NCBI RefSeq assembly: GCF_004331735.1
Contig: NZ_SJSO01000015.1
Location: 81,762 to 145,761, forward strand
Reading direction: 5' to 3'
DNA length: 64,000 nucleotides
From: Pedobacter psychrodurus
Lineage (GTDB): Bacteria > Bacteroidota > Bacteroidia > Sphingobacteriales > Sphingobacteriaceae
In this document: positions 41,734 to 50,863 of the stretch, one piece after another
Numbering within the stretch: the stretch's first letter is position 1
Layout of the letters: each line of letters opens with the position of its first letter
The notes under the pieces: generated by a model
What the model was told of the DNA's origin: nothing
The model's database searches: none
Seen by the model: the letters and a program-made list of their open reading frames with translations, nothing else
Translations under genes and position numbers: made by a program

Positions 41734-42504
41734 CTAAGCCCCTTTCTTCGAACCCAAACTTTGCATCAGTTGCTCATATAGATCATCGCTTGAAGCTTTT
41801 TGTGGCTTCATTTTTTTAACTGTTGCCCGTTTGCCTTTAGATTTTGCTTTGATAATCTTCAATAATTCACTACTGTAATCATCTTTAAAGGTACTCAAGT
41901 CGAATTTTGAACTATATTGTTTAATCAAAGCTAAACCCACATCCATTTCTTTTTTGGTGATGGTAATATCATCAACCTTATTAATTTCTGATAAGCTTCT
42001 GATTTCCTGTTCGAACCTAATTTTAGTAATCACAATTACATGTTCCATAGGATGGATTACACAAAGATTTTCTGTGTTCCTTAATACGAACCTGGCTACA
42101 CCAGCCTTACCCGATTTCTCTAATGCCTTAAGCAATAATCCATAAGCTTTTTTACCCTGCTTTTCAGGTTCGGAATAATAAGAAGTTTCGTAATAGATAG
42201 GATTAATGTCTCTTATATCAACAAAATTCTCTAATTCAATAATTTTAGTTTTTTCAGGTGCAGCCTCTTCAAAATCGTGCTTATCTAAAACAACGTACCT
42301 GTCTTTTAAAAAATAGCCTTTAACTATCTTCTCATAGGGTACCTCTTTATGTGTATTTTCATTCACTCTTAGAAATTTAATCTTTGTATGATCACGTTCA
42401 TCGAGCATATCTAAATCAAGATTACTATTCTGGACTCCCGAAAACAACTTAATCGGGATATTTACCAAACCAAATCCAATCGAACCTTTCCATATTGATC
42501 TCAT
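41734..42504 (-). CDS. ku: Non-homologous end-joining protein Ku
   Basis: Bacterial Ku forms a homodimer ring that threads on DNA ends and recruits the ligase LigD. The 256-residue product (start ATG 42504, MRSIWKGSIGFGLVNIPIKL) has the canonical N terminus, then HKEVPYEKIVKGYFL, VVLDKHDFEEAAPEKTK and YYEPEKQGKKAYGLL-like sequence (here YYSEPEKQGKKAYGLLLKAL). The C-terminal tail is lysine rich. No ligD is within the window, so the ligase must lie elsewhere. An ATG at 42528 would add eight residues and is less likely. Confidence 0.93.
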   Translation of the reverse strand: MRSIWKGSIGFGLVNIPIKLFSGVQNSNLDLDMLDERDHTKIKFLRVNENTHKEVPYEKIVKGYFLKDRYVVLDKHDFEEAAPEKTKIIELENFVDIRDINPIYYETSYYSEPEKQGKKAYGLLLKALEKSGKAGVARFVLRNTENLCVIHPMEHVIVITKIRFEQEIRSLSEINKVDDITITKKEMDVGLALIKQYSSKFDLSTFKDDYSSELLKIIKAKSKGKRATVKKMKPQKASSDDLYEQLMQSLGSKKGA

Positions 42505-42634
42505 AGCTGCATATTTACTTACTAACAAGCACCTAAAACAGATTGTTTTGGGTTTATTAAGCCTAAATTGAGGAAATCACAAACTATTTAGATAATACAA
42601 TGTTATTTAGGTATCAACCCTATTTGAAATACAT

Positions 42635-44905
42635 ATGAAAATCGCCTATATTTCAACCTATCCTCCTCGTGAATGCGGTTTAGCAACATTTAATCAGAAT
42701 TTGGTTAATGCTTTAAGCTTAAATCCTGATTATAATTCACAGAAAAGTTTTGTTGTTGCCTTAAATGAATCGGATGATGTTAATGAACACGATTACCCAA
42801 ACGAAGTAAAATTTGTCATCCGTCAACAAAATCAAAAAGATTATATTGATGCTGCAGATTTTATCAACAACAGTGATGTAGATAGTTGTATCATTGAGCA
42901 TGAATTTGGCATATATGGTGGCAACAGCGGCGTGTTCTTATTGTCTTTAATTAATAGATTAAAAAAACCATTCATTACCATTTTGCATACGGTTTTAAAA
43001 GAACCGAATTTCATGCAGCAGACCATTATTAAAGAACTTGCAGTTAAATCATCCAAAATAGTGGTGATGAGTAAAAAAGCAGTCTTATTTTTGACCAGTA
43101 TTTACCAAATTCCTAAGGCTTCAATCAAATTAATAGAGCATGGTGTTCCAGATCTAGAGCCTATATACAATAACGAAATTGCACAAAGTGAACTTTTTAC
43201 AGATCGAAAGGTGCTCTTTACTTTTGGTTTAATTAGTAGAAATAAAGGTTTAGAAACGGTGATTAAAGCTTTACCTAAAATCGTAGCACAACATCCTGAT
43301 GTTTTATATGTGATTTTGGGCAATACTCATCCTGGCGTGGTAAAACATAATGGTGAAGAATATCGTGATAGTTTAAAAGCATTGGCGAAAGATTTAGGCG
43401 TTGAAAATAATATTGCTTTCGTTAATAAGTTTGTATCTGAAGAAGAATTGCATCAATATTTAACAGCTTGTTATTTATACATTACACCTTATTTAAATGA
43501 AGCACAAATTACCAGTGGTACCTTGTCTTATGCGGTTGGTGCTGGTGCAGCAGTAGTTTCTACCCCATATTGGCATGCGCAGGAACTTTTGGCCGATAAC
43601 AGAGGTCGGCTTTTTGATTTCAAAAATGACGCGCAACTGGCAACCATTGTAAATGAACTTTTAAGTGATAACGATAAATACCAAAAACTGAAGCAGAATG
43701 CTTACGAATATGGATTAAACCTTCGCTGGCCAGCAATTGGAAGTGTTTATCTTAACGTATTGAATGAAGCTTTGGCTGAAGGAAAAAAAACAGTAAGAGT
43801 TACGCCTCCCATTATTGATGTTGAAGGTATGCCCGTACTTAACTTAAACCATATTTCATTGTTGACAGATGATACCGGAATCATTCAGCATGCCCGTTTT
43901 GGTATTCCAAATTTGAAGGAAGGCTATTGTATTGATGATAATGCCAGAGCTTTAATTATGGCGTTAATGGCTATCGAGCAGGATAAAAATCCTAAAGCTT
44001 TAAAGTTCATGCCTGTATATCTCAGCTTTATTCAATATATGCAAACGGATGATGGAAATTTTAGGAATTTCCTGAGTTTTAACCGCAATTATTTGGATGA
44101 AATAGGCTCAGAAGATTCTTTTGGCCGTACCATCTGGTCATTGGGCTATTTAGTTTGCAGTGCACCCAACAATTCTTACCGTGAATTTGGCAGGGAATTA
44201 TTTTCACATTCTATTCCACATTTTAAAGAATTAAAATATCTCCGTGGAAAAGCAAATACCATTATTGGTCTATCCTATTACCTGTGTGCCCATCCTGGTG
44301 ATGAGTTAATTACAAAAGAAATCAATATGCTAGCCAATTCATTAATGGCATCATATAAAGACAATAAGGATGGCGATTGGCATTGGTTTGAAGATATTCT
44401 TACTTACGATAATGCAATACTTCCTTTGGCTTTGCTTCATCATTACGAAGTTACCGGGAATACGACATCCTATAAAATTGCCATGGAAAGTATTGAATTT
44501 TTAAATAGCTTTTCTTTCGAAAATGGATATCTAAATCCTGTTGGCAATGCAGGATGGATGAAAAAACATGGTAAAAATCCTGTATATGACCAACAGGCTA
44601 TAGAAACGATGGCAATGGTTTTACTCTATGCTAAAACCTTCGAGGTGACTAAAGATGATAAATATTTAAATTTAATGCATACCAGCTATGAGTGGTTTTT
44701 AGGGAAAAATAGCTTGCATATTCCTTTGTACGATTTTGAAACACATGGCTGTGCGGATGGACTACAGTTTAACAGTGTGAATAGGAATCAAGGTGCGGAG
44801 AGTACCTTGGCCTATTTCATCTCCCATTTGGCCATATTAAAGGCCGCAGAAGCGGAATATGAAACGCTATCTTCTCCCTTAGTGGAAGTTGATAAATGTA
44901 ACTAG
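42635..44905 (+). CDS. Glycosyltransferase family 4 with large C-terminal (six-hairpin-like) domain
   Basis: The 756-residue protein has a GT4 domain in residues 1-385 (MKIAYISTYPPRECGLATFN, VLFTFGLISRNKGLETVIKA and LNEAQITSGTLSYAVGAGAA). The C-terminal half (about 400-740) looks like an alpha-helical six-hairpin glycosidase-type domain (FGIPNLKEGYCIDDNARALI, DWHWFEDILTYDNAILPLAL, KNPVYDQQAIETMAMVL). Such fusions often pair with GH130 genes; here the GH130 gene lies tail to tail 530 bp away. A mannose-containing glycan is a plausible product. A strong terminator follows. Confidence 0.8.
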   Translation: MKIAYISTYPPRECGLATFNQNLVNALSLNPDYNSQKSFVVALNESDDVNEHDYPNEVKFVIRQQNQKDYIDAADFINNSDVDSCIIEHEFGIYGGNSGVFLLSLINRLKKPFITILHTVLKEPNFMQQTIIKELAVKSSKIVVMSKKAVLFLTSIYQIPKASIKLIEHGVPDLEPIYNNEIAQSELFTDRKVLFTFGLISRNKGLETVIKALPKIVAQHPDVLYVILGNTHPGVVKHNGEEYRDSLKALAKDLGVENNIAFVNKFVSEEELHQYLTACYLYITPYLNEAQITSGTLSYAVGAGAAVVSTPYWHAQELLADNRGRLFDFKNDAQLATIVNELLSDNDKYQKLKQNAYEYGLNLRWPAIGSVYLNVLNEALAEGKKTVRVTPPIIDVEGMPVLNLNHISLLTDDTGIIQHARFGIPNLKEGYCIDDNARALIMALMAIEQDKNPKALKFMPVYLSFIQYMQTDDGNFRNFLSFNRNYLDEIGSEDSFGRTIWSLGYLVCSAPNNSYREFGRELFSHSIPHFKELKYLRGKANTIIGLSYYLCAHPGDELITKEINMLANSLMASYKDNKDGDWHWFEDILTYDNAILPLALLHHYEVTGNTTSYKIAMESIEFLNSFSFENGYLNPVGNAGWMKKHGKNPVYDQQAIETMAMVLLYAKTFEVTKDDKYLNLMHTSYEWFLGKNSLHIPLYDFETHGCADGLQFNSVNRNQGAESTLAYFISHLAILKAAEAEYETLSSPLVEVDKCN

Positions 44906-44928
44906 AAGTTAAATTGTCTTGGAAATAT

Positions 44929-44965
44929 AAAAGGCTGGTTCAGAAATGAACCAGCCTTTTTTTAT
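44929..44965 (+). terminator. Terminator after the glycosyltransferase gene
   Basis: AAGGCTGGTTCA and TGAACCAGCCTT form a perfect 12-bp stem with a GAAA loop, followed by TTTTTTATT. Confidence 0.9.
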
Positions 44966-45158
44966 TGATCATCATTGCGAGAAGGAACGACGAAGCAATC
45001 TTATTTTTACGATTAATCTATAAAATGAGATTGCTTCTTGCTTCGGAATATAATTTCAAGAAAACAAGGCTATTATAAATATAGAGTTGTCATCCTGAGG
45101 GATAATTTTTTGCATAAAAATCAATATAAATGACAGGAGAATTTAAGAGAAATAATAT

Positions 45159-45277
45159 CGTCATTTCGACTGAAGCTTACCGATTTTTCATCGGTAGCGT
45201 AATGGAGAAATCTTTAAACATATAGGTAACATAGTTCAAAGATCTCTCCACTTCGCTTTGCTTCGGTCTAGATGACG
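45159..45277. repeat. Dispersed repeat, family E copy 3
   Basis: Starts CGTCATTTCGACTGAAGC and ends CTTCGGTCTAGATGACG, with GAGAAATCTTT and AAGATCTCTCCA inside; related to 14206-14305 and 21568-21676. Confidence 0.75.
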
Positions 45278-45433
45278 ATTTTTCTACTGGGGGTCTGTCA
45301 ATGGTAGCTTGTTGAAGGATCTGTTTAATGGCTCCCAAAGCGTTTCGACAAGCTCTCCGTAGGAGTCCTTTGGACAACGTGACAACTTCGAATGGAACCA
45401 CAATTTATGACACAGCCTCATGAAAGCTCTATT

Positions 45434-46900
45434 TTAATTATTATCCAGCAATTTAGCCAACAACAATTCCAGGTTTACACTAGCAAACGAAGAACTGTAA
45501 TCAGATAAACCATAAGGAATAATTAATTCCCCATTACTGATAATCGATCCGCAGGAGTATACCACATTTGGAACATAGCCCTCACGTTCATCATTATTAG
45601 GAATAATCAATGGTTCTTTCAAATGACCGATTTCTTTGCTTGGATCATCAAGATCCAGCAGGCTTACGCCAATACAATACCTGCGCATGGGACCTACGCC
45701 GTGTGTAATTACAATCCATCCTTTATCGGTTTCAATTGGAGATCCGCAATTGCCAATTTGTACCAATTCCCAATCATAACGCGGTTGTTTTAAAAGGATT
45801 GGATTTTCCCAAACATTAACTTTGTCAGAAAACATCAGGTAATTGTTCCAGCCGTCTATCCTACTCATCATGACGTACTTGCCTTTTATTTTTCGTGGAA
45901 ATAATGCCAGATTTTTATTTTGCGCACCATCGCCATATAGTGGAATTACCTTAAACTCATAGAAATCTTCGGTTTGTACTAGTTTGGGAATAATTAAGGA
46001 ACCGTCGAAAGCAGTATATGTAGCGTAGTAAAGTACTTTGCCATCATCTTTAATAAACTTAACAAAACGTGCGTCTTCAATCCCTTTACGCTCAAATTCT
46101 GAAATCGGAAAAATTACACGATCAGAAATATCGGTATCTTTAGAAAAGGTTATGGTATGGTAAGTGTCTGATAACCACAGTATTTTATCGTATTCGATTA
46201 AACGGGAAGGATTATCTTTGTGTATACTTTTAGAATCTTTAATAATATTACTCAAACTGGTATATTCAAATTTATCATCCAGTTTTGATTCAATTTCTTC
46301 TAGTACAGAGGGATCAATCTGTGCGTAAGCTGCTTTCTTTAGGAATAATTTCTTCACGTAAATGGCATTTTTTACCACTTCCGCTTCATCAACATAATTT
46401 CCAACTGGCAAAACCTGAATATTATTGTTTTTATCAATTAAAGCACGACGGAAAACAATAGAAGAAATGTGGCCTTCGCCAACTGCCCTAAAACTGATGA
46501 TTACCCGTTTTTCGCCTTCTACCAGGTCGGTCTGATCTGGGTCGTCTACAATACTCGGATTGAAAAAGGCAGCAGATTCAATAGAGTATTCGTGAGTAAA
46601 ATATGCGCCAATAAGCAGCCTGGTATATTCATTCAAATCCTCTATTTCAGTACCAAGCGTAATAAACTGCTTTTTTAATTTTTTGCAATGGCGGGTTAAA
46701 ATTTTAGTAATATTTCGATGCCTTTTCGAATATTCCTGTAATATGGGCGATATCAGCGAAAAAACTTTTTCATCTGAAAACTCTAAAACCTTCCTGATTA
46801 CTTCTAATGCCCTCTCCTCTCCGTTAAAAAAAAAACGTGCAATAACTCTTTTAGTATCTGGGTTAACCTTAACAGGTTTACGTTCTATGTATAATCTCAT
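45434..46900 (-). CDS. GH130-family glycoside phosphorylase or hydrolase
   Basis: The 488-residue protein matches GH130 (PH1107-related): VEGEKRVIISFRAVGEGHIS, EFERKGIEDARFVKFIKDDG (RKGIEDPR-like motif), KYVMMSRIDG, GNCGSPIETDKGWIVITHGV, and GYVPNVVYSCGSI. The five-bladed propeller enzymes of this family phosphorolyse beta-mannosides, and Asp in the IEDAR motif is the likely proton donor. There is no signal peptide, so it acts in the cytoplasm. The neighbouring GT4 fusion gene converges on it; the two may form a synthesis and breakdown pair for a mannan-like oligosaccharide. Confidence 0.85.
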   Translation of the reverse strand: MRLYIERKPVKVNPDTKRVIARFFFNGEERALEVIRKVLEFSDEKVFSLISPILQEYSKRHRNITKILTRHCKKLKKQFITLGTEIEDLNEYTRLLIGAYFTHEYSIESAAFFNPSIVDDPDQTDLVEGEKRVIISFRAVGEGHISSIVFRRALIDKNNNIQVLPVGNYVDEAEVVKNAIYVKKLFLKKAAYAQIDPSVLEEIESKLDDKFEYTSLSNIIKDSKSIHKDNPSRLIEYDKILWLSDTYHTITFSKDTDISDRVIFPISEFERKGIEDARFVKFIKDDGKVLYYATYTAFDGSLIIPKLVQTEDFYEFKVIPLYGDGAQNKNLALFPRKIKGKYVMMSRIDGWNNYLMFSDKVNVWENPILLKQPRYDWELVQIGNCGSPIETDKGWIVITHGVGPMRRYCIGVSLLDLDDPSKEIGHLKEPLIIPNNDEREGYVPNVVYSCGSIISNGELIIPYGLSDYSSSFASVNLELLLAKLLDNN

Positions 46901-47057
46901 TATTTAAGCTATTTTGATTGTAATTTAAGGCTTTCCGCCCTGTGTCTTCCGACTTTATATTAACGAAATTTACGACTTAATTGTTTATATTATCTACAGT
47001 ATTTGCGCATAATTTTTACCTTTAGTTATTCACCCTTTTAAGAGAATGAAACCTTAA

Positions 47058-48149
47058 ATGCATTACGAAAAAGCAGATCACATGATTCCACCAGATGAAA
47101 CCTTGCGTTTAGGGAAATTGAGATACTATGAGATTTTAAATACACCTGCAGAAAGTGCTTTTGATCAGATTGCACAATTAGCTGCTGAGATATTCGATGT
47201 ACCGAATGCAGGCATCAGTTTTCAGACAGATGGAGACATGTTTATGAAATCTCAAGTGGGATCATCAATCGAGTTACCCTTAAAAAATGATGCATTTACT
47301 TTTTTTGCTTCCACTTCAATCAAGTCACCTGAAGGTTATGAACTTGGTCTGATTTACGTTGCAGCTATCAAATTTAAAGAGGCTACGCTACAGCAACTTA
47401 AAATGTTAGGGCTATTAGCAGATATGGTAACGGAGAAACTTGAATCCAGAATTTCGATCAGAAGAACTTTCAGGGCTTATGATGATCGTTTACATGTGCT
47501 TGTTCACGACCTTAAAAATCCCATGACTACAATTTCTTTACAATCTGAACTATTGGGACGGATTCCTGGCGTTGATGAAAGGGCAAGCTTAATTGCGGAT
47601 AAGATCAATACGCAATCTAAAAAGATAATTGAAAATCTGAACGGCCTGTTGATTTCTGCCCGTAAGGAAGCCCATTCATTTAAGCCCAAAAAAGCAAAAG
47701 TTGACCTGAAAGAAGTGCTCGAAGATGTAACGCTTAATTTAGATTTAGCGCTTAAACAGAAAAACCAAACCGTTTTGATCGATATTGAAGCTCCGCTAGA
47801 AATTTTTGCTGATGCTGACAAACTTAAGGTCATTTTTAGCCAATTACTTGACAATGCCATTAAATTTTCTCCAAAAGGAAGGGAAATTAAAATATCACAT
47901 CAAACCGAAGAAAATGAAGTAACTATTCTGGTAAAAGATAACGGCGTGGGTTTGACAGAAGAAGATCTTGATAAAATTTTCTTAAAATTCGCTACATTAA
48001 CTGCTGTAACTACACAGCATGAGAATAACTATGGTTTGGGGCTAATCACCGTAAATGCATTAGTGGACATACATAAGGGAAAGTTATGGGTAGAAAGCGA
48101 TGGAAAAGATTTGGGTACAACATTTTACGTTGCATTACCCATTAAATAA
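47058..48149 (+). CDS. GAF-domain sensor histidine kinase
   Basis: The 363-residue soluble kinase starts with a GAF domain (about 20-135: LRYYEILNTPAESAFDQIAQ, AAEIFDVPNAGISFQ) and continues with a dimerisation/phospho-His segment (HVLVHDLKNPMTTISLQSEL, His150 approximately) and an ATPase domain (LLDNAIKFSPKG, KDNGVGLTEEDL, NNYGLGLITVNALV). No membrane span or signal peptide is seen. The GAF lacks a phytochrome Cys and PASDIP. Its 3' end overlaps the convergent phosphoesterase gene by 15 bp. ATG 47082 (MIPPDETL) is an alternative start. Confidence 0.88.
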   Translation: MHYEKADHMIPPDETLRLGKLRYYEILNTPAESAFDQIAQLAAEIFDVPNAGISFQTDGDMFMKSQVGSSIELPLKNDAFTFFASTSIKSPEGYELGLIYVAAIKFKEATLQQLKMLGLLADMVTEKLESRISIRRTFRAYDDRLHVLVHDLKNPMTTISLQSELLGRIPGVDERASLIADKINTQSKKIIENLNGLLISARKEAHSFKPKKAKVDLKEVLEDVTLNLDLALKQKNQTVLIDIEAPLEIFADADKLKVIFSQLLDNAIKFSPKGREIKISHQTEENEVTILVKDNGVGLTEEDLDKIFLKFATLTAVTTQHENNYGLGLITVNALVDIHKGKLWVESDGKDLGTTFYVALPIK

Positions 48150-49238
48150 GTCTAAATCCAATAATTCGCTGAGTTTCATTTCCTCGAGCAAAATTCTTTC
48201 TGGAATAGCATTTCTATGGTATGACCATTTTATTAGTCTTATAAAGCCATTATCGATTTCGATACCAGTCATATCGCCATCACTAAAACAACAACAACCA
48301 CTATTAAAGTAGCCTGGTTTATATTTGCCAAAGTTTGGCTCTTTTTCTCCTTCTTTTATCAGTTTACGAAGCTCTGCATTTAAAAGAGTAAGATCATCAG
48401 TATTGTTTTCTTTTTTGGCTTTATTCAGTTTTATATAAATCCTTTCCAGATGTGTTAATGATGCGAAAACTGGTTGGTGTGTATGTCCGGTAATTAAAGC
48501 TATGTTCTTTTTTGTAGCTACCCAATTGTACATTAGTGCATTATGCGCTGTCTTTAGCTGATTGCTGTATGCTGGTGTATTCGGGTTAATTTGAAGGTAC
48601 GATTGCAGTGGTGCCCAAACTGTACTCACAAACCATTTGCTAAACCAGTTTCCATCGCTCTGTAAATCGCCCTGATGGCCGTGGGTTAAGAAAATATCAA
48701 GTTTACTTCCACCCACAGGCATTCTTAAGATTGCCCCTTCATAAATGCGGATTTTAGTTCCGTATATTCTATTGAGGTTAAATCCCGCTAATGGATCATT
48801 ATCCCAATATAAATCGTGGTTACCAAATATCTTTGTGAAATGGTTTTTTGAAATAAAAGCTTTTTCTGCTTCGAAAGTATCCTTATTGTGTTTAATTACA
48901 GATTCTAGCAAATTCTCCCAAAGTTCCTCGCTATCGCCCAAATTTATATAATGGAAATCTTGCTGATTGTAATATTCGAGTGCCTTTAGGTAATTCTTTT
49001 CAGCTAAAGTAAAATCATCGGCATAATCGCGGGCGCCTTTATGCTGATCTGATAAAATGATAAATTTATCAGTATCGGCAACATCAAAAATAAGTCCGCG
49101 TTTGCCAGGTGTTGCATTGATGGTTTTGTAAAGTTTATTTAAAGCAGCATGGATGCGTTTACGGTTGGGCCTTGAACCAAACTTATTCGACATGCGAATA
49201 ATCCAGGCACTAAATAAACGTTGTAAGAATTTTCGCAT
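48135..49238 (-). CDS. Calcineurin-like metallophosphoesterase
   Basis: The 367-residue protein carries the five metal-binding motifs of the family: FIILSDQHKG (Asp, His), NLGDSEELWE (GD), IFGNHDLYWDND (GNHD), FLTHGHQGD (H) and LITGHTHQPV (GHTH). Many such enzymes are phosphodiesterases. The N terminus (MRKFLQRLFSAWIIRMSNKF) is basic and amphipathic. The substrate is unknown. Its end overlaps that of the GAF kinase gene by 15 bp, tail to tail. Confidence 0.85.
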   Translation of the reverse strand: MRKFLQRLFSAWIIRMSNKFGSRPNRKRIHAALNKLYKTINATPGKRGLIFDVADTDKFIILSDQHKGARDYADDFTLAEKNYLKALEYYNQQDFHYINLGDSEELWENLLESVIKHNKDTFEAEKAFISKNHFTKIFGNHDLYWDNDPLAGFNLNRIYGTKIRIYEGAILRMPVGGSKLDIFLTHGHQGDLQSDGNWFSKWFVSTVWAPLQSYLQINPNTPAYSNQLKTAHNALMYNWVATKKNIALITGHTHQPVFASLTHLERIYIKLNKAKKENNTDDLTLLNAELRKLIKEGEKEPNFGKYKPGYFNSGCCCFSDGDMTGIEIDNGFIRLIKWSYHRNAIPERILLEEMKLSELLDLDLFNG

Positions 49239-49317
49239 GTATAAAATGAGCCTTCGCTAGTATTATTGTTTCTCAAAATAACAAAAAATATCGTGAATCG
49301 TTTGTTTCATCGTAACT

Positions 49318-49530
49318 GTCATTCTGAATGCAATGAAGAATCTCTAGCCTATAAAACATAGAACCCCAAACCTTTTCAGGAATGATCTTCATTACTTAGG
49401 ATAAGAAGTTAAGTGAATTAAGCCCTGCCTCCTATATTTCGGTGATAAAATGCTATTACAGATTTAACTGAATAATACCCTAATCTGCAACTCGACTTCT
49501 TTAAAGATTCTTCATTACATTCAGAATGAC
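49318..49530. repeat. Dispersed repeat, family D copy 2, with an insert
   Basis: The left arm GTCATTCTGAATGCAATGAA (continues GAATC, to 49342) and right arm TTCATTACATTCAGAATGAC (ending 49530) are 25-bp near-perfect complements separated by about 163 bp, longer than in copy 1. Confidence 0.8.
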
Positions 49531-49541
49531 AATTAGAAGCT

Positions 49542-49573
49542 TTTGCTTTTCTGTAAGTATTTTACTAAATTTG
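49542..49573 (+). promoter_or_regulatory. Consensus promoter of the DUF763 gene
   Basis: TTTG (49542-49545), a 20-bp spacer and TAAATTTG (49566-49573): an almost textbook Bacteroidota promoter. The predicted start is about 49578-49580, at the TTG start codon, so the mRNA is probably leaderless. Confidence 0.75.
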
Positions 49574-49579
49574 TTAGTA

Positions 49580-50782
49580 TTGAAAAGATCAGGAAGCGCA
49601 GATTTACCCCTCCATTACGGCCATGTACCACCATGGCTGGCGCAGCGTATGGCTACACTTGGCTTGGCTATAACGGAAGCGATATTATTAGAATATGGTA
49701 AAGCAGAAGTAATACGCCGATTAAGTAGTCCTTTTTGGTTTCAGAGTTTAGGTGCTGTAATGGGTATGGATTGGCATTCTTCAGGAATTACCACCTCAGT
49801 AATGGGCGCTTTGAAGAAATCGATTAATCCCTTATCAAAAGAGTTGGGCATTTACATTTGTGGCGGCAAAGGAAAACACAGCAGAGAAACTCCAAATGAA
49901 CTTTTAAAAATTGCCGATAAAACAGGGCTAAATGGAACAGCGCTGGTTCGCGCCAGTAAACTCAGCGCAAAAGTAGATAACACGGCCGTTCAAGATGGTT
50001 TTCAATTGTATCTTCATAGTTTTATTTTAAGCAACGAAGGCGATTGGGCAGTGGTACAACAAGGTATGAGCGATAGCAGCTCGACAGCAAGAAGATACCA
50101 CTGGCATTCTGAGAATTTAAAATCTTTTGTCGAAGAACCTCATGCGGGTATCTGTGGCATTAATCAAGGCAAGATCTTAAACCTAACGGCTAATGATGCT
50201 GATAAAACAAGGCAGAGCATTATGGGCATTACAACCGAATCGCCAACGCGGATGCTTAGTGAAATACAAAGATTGGTCCTGCCCAATCACCATGAGGTAA
50301 AATCAAAAGATGTAGATCTAAAACGTTTAGGAAGTATTTTGTGGCTGGCACAGGAAAAGCAACCGAGTAATTTTGAGGAATTATTATTACTCGAAGGTAT
50401 GGGCCCAAGAACGTTACAATCGATGGCTTTAGTGAGTGAGGTAATTTATGGTACACCTTCCCGATTTACTGATCCTGCCCGTTATTCTTTTGCACATGGT
50501 GGCAAGGATGGTCATCCCTTCCCTGTGCCGGTAAACGTTTATGATGAAACGATAAGTGTTTTGCAAAAAGCAATTGAAAAAGCGAAGATTGGAAATACGG
50601 ATAAGCAGCAAGCGATAAAATCACTGCATCAAATTGCCCGTAATGCAGAAAAAGACTTTGTTCCAAATATGGATTTTGAAAAGGTGATTCAAAAAGAACG
50701 TGCTGAAAGCTGGAAATATGGCGGCAGAACTGTTTTTGGGAAAGAAAAGCCACCAAGAGATGAGCAATTGAAGTTGTTTTAA
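49580..50782 (+). CDS. DUF763 family protein
   Basis: The 400-residue product matches DUF763: MKRSGSADLPLHYGHVPPWL at the start, EVIRRLSSPFWFQSLGAVMG, MDWHSSGITTSVMGALK, and FEELLLLEGMGPRTLQSMAL, the last a helix-hairpin-helix-like motif. The family is best known from archaea and thermophiles and has no established function; the HhH-like part suggests DNA binding. I place the start at TTG 49580. The upstream ATG (49526) lies inside a dispersed repeat and before the promoter. The gene is transcribed toward the RAYT gene on the other strand. Confidence 0.82.
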   Translation: MKRSGSADLPLHYGHVPPWLAQRMATLGLAITEAILLEYGKAEVIRRLSSPFWFQSLGAVMGMDWHSSGITTSVMGALKKSINPLSKELGIYICGGKGKHSRETPNELLKIADKTGLNGTALVRASKLSAKVDNTAVQDGFQLYLHSFILSNEGDWAVVQQGMSDSSSTARRYHWHSENLKSFVEEPHAGICGINQGKILNLTANDADKTRQSIMGITTESPTRMLSEIQRLVLPNHHEVKSKDVDLKRLGSILWLAQEKQPSNFEELLLLEGMGPRTLQSMALVSEVIYGTPSRFTDPARYSFAHGGKDGHPFPVPVNVYDETISVLQKAIEKAKIGNTDKQQAIKSLHQIARNAEKDFVPNMDFEKVIQKERAESWKYGGRTVFGKEKPPRDEQLKLF

Positions 50783-50863
50783 GTTGGATTTGTTTTACTT
50801 AACATTCCAAAGCTTGCGGATTGCAGAATGAAAAGATTCTCTGGCCAGCCATCCTATCCCTAA

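Larger units (their letters stand above)
44906..45433. other. 528-bp intergenic region with terminator and repeats
   Basis: No gene is seen. It holds the terminator of the GT gene (44929-44965), a CATTGCGAG/AGCAATC-type hairpin element (about 44975-45055), a family E repeat (45159-45277), and at about 45330-45375 GCGTTTCGACAAGCTCTCCG, part of another common repeat. Confidence 0.6.
49239..49579. other. 341-bp intergenic region, repeat plus promoter
   Basis: The region holds a long-armed family D inverted repeat (49318-49530) and the promoter of the DUF763 gene (49542-49573). No other gene is seen. Confidence 0.6.

Noticed and set aside
41574..41819. Plus-strand frame after the esterase gene
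   Set aside because: It reads through an inverted repeat and into the antisense of the Ku gene.
45177..45401. Minus-strand frame in the GT-GH130 intergenic region
   Set aside because: It is made of family E and other repeat sequence; no coding character.
49526..49579. ATG start for the DUF763 gene
   Set aside because: It lies in a dispersed repeat and upstream of a consensus promoter; the family start matches TTG 49580.
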